Shown piece by piece: positions 31,693 to 31,744 of a stretch of DNA of 31,744 bases. A program made the position numbers and the translations under genes. Numbering within the stretch: the first letter of the stretch is position 1; every line of letters starts with the position of its first letter. The stretch comes from Myxococcota bacterium (lineage in GTDB: Bacteria; Myxococcota_C; UBA6777). The notes below the pieces were generated by a model. That model did not search any database and was not told the origin of the DNA. It worked only from the letters and a program-made list of their open reading frames with translations. The stretch lies in contig CAUJFU010000299.1 in the NCBI GenBank assembly GCA_963169055.1, positions 1-31,744 of the forward strand, written 5' to 3'.

Positions 31693-31744
31693 AGGTTTTT
31701 TTACCCTGGAACGGGGTTGTTGGGTTGAGATACCCAGCACTGGA
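31693..31744 (+). repeat. Probable partial copy D of the dispersed repeat, cut by the window end
   Basis: The segment has AAGG, a T-run, AACGG, TTGTTGGGTTGAGATACCCA and GCACTGG, in the order of the distal half of copy A (AGG, CAACGG, TGTCGCTTGAAATACCCA, GAACACGG). Similarity is moderate and the element continues beyond the window, so the assignment is tentative. Confidence 0.4.

Overview
The window (31.7 kb, GC in the mid-to-high 50s by eye) looks like a chromosomal segment of a Myxococcota-type (former delta-proteobacterial) bacterium. The evidence is a disulfide-rich lipoprotein with repeated Cys motifs, a Glu/Ala/Thr-rich lipoprotein linker, an alkyl-DHAP-synthase-like gene beside glpD, orphan HTH regulators and many multidomain redox fusions. 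The lineage is inferred from gene style, not from a marker gene. The given strand is C-rich even through many genes encoded on it, suggesting strong replication skew. No rRNA, tRNA, CRISPR array or transposase gene was seen.

Layout. 36-3665 (-): a large HEAT-repeat protein with an acidic insertion. 3958-8187 (+): a four-gene operon for a Tat-exported molybdenum hydroxylase of the PaoABC (YagTSR) type (2Fe-2S, Mo and FAD/4Fe-4S subunits), ending in a 76-residue Cys-rich protein whose ATG overlaps the FAD-subunit stop. 8232-9299 (-): a putative lipoprotein. 9541-11202 (+): a CoA-disulfide/persulfide reductase with a rhodanese tail. 11258-12752: an unknown protein and an R2K-type ATP-grasp protein. 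12732-15986 (-): an alkyl-DHAP-synthase-like flavoprotein followed by GlpD, a possible ether-lipid/glycerol-3-phosphate pair. 16106-18278 (-): an HtrA-like protease without a signal peptide, a NarL/LuxR regulator and a Cys-rich lipoprotein. 18649-20028 (-): a transmembrane protein joining a YARHG domain to a RecQ-type HTH domain.

The most striking region is 20295-25790 (-). It encodes a sulfite-oxidase-fold/pentapeptide-repeat fusion, then an Old-Yellow-Enzyme/SDR fusion, then a RibD/DHFR-like reductase. Between the last two sits a two-gene module: a PIN-domain protein and a 277-residue partner. The module is bracketed by 118-bp direct repeats (115/118 identical) that are copies of the 3' end of the OYE-SDR gene. 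The downstream copy is still in that gene's frame and ends in a TGA that overlaps the GTG start of the DHFR-like gene. The ancestral operon was therefore almost certainly OYE-SDR joined to DHFR, and the module arrived while restoring the interrupted gene's 3' end.

26061-31071 holds an alpha/beta hydrolase (-) and a three-gene operon (+): an AttH/CrtC-like lipocalin-fold protein, a GMC oxidoreductase and an unknown protein. The operon has a near-consensus sigma-70 promoter and a TGACT-N4-AGTCA operator-like palindrome. Three copies, plus one probable partial copy, of a structured dispersed repeat of about 115 bp lie between genes at 25850, 27205 (inverted), 31165 and the window end. The right end carries a remnant of a HEPN-like gene among palindromes.
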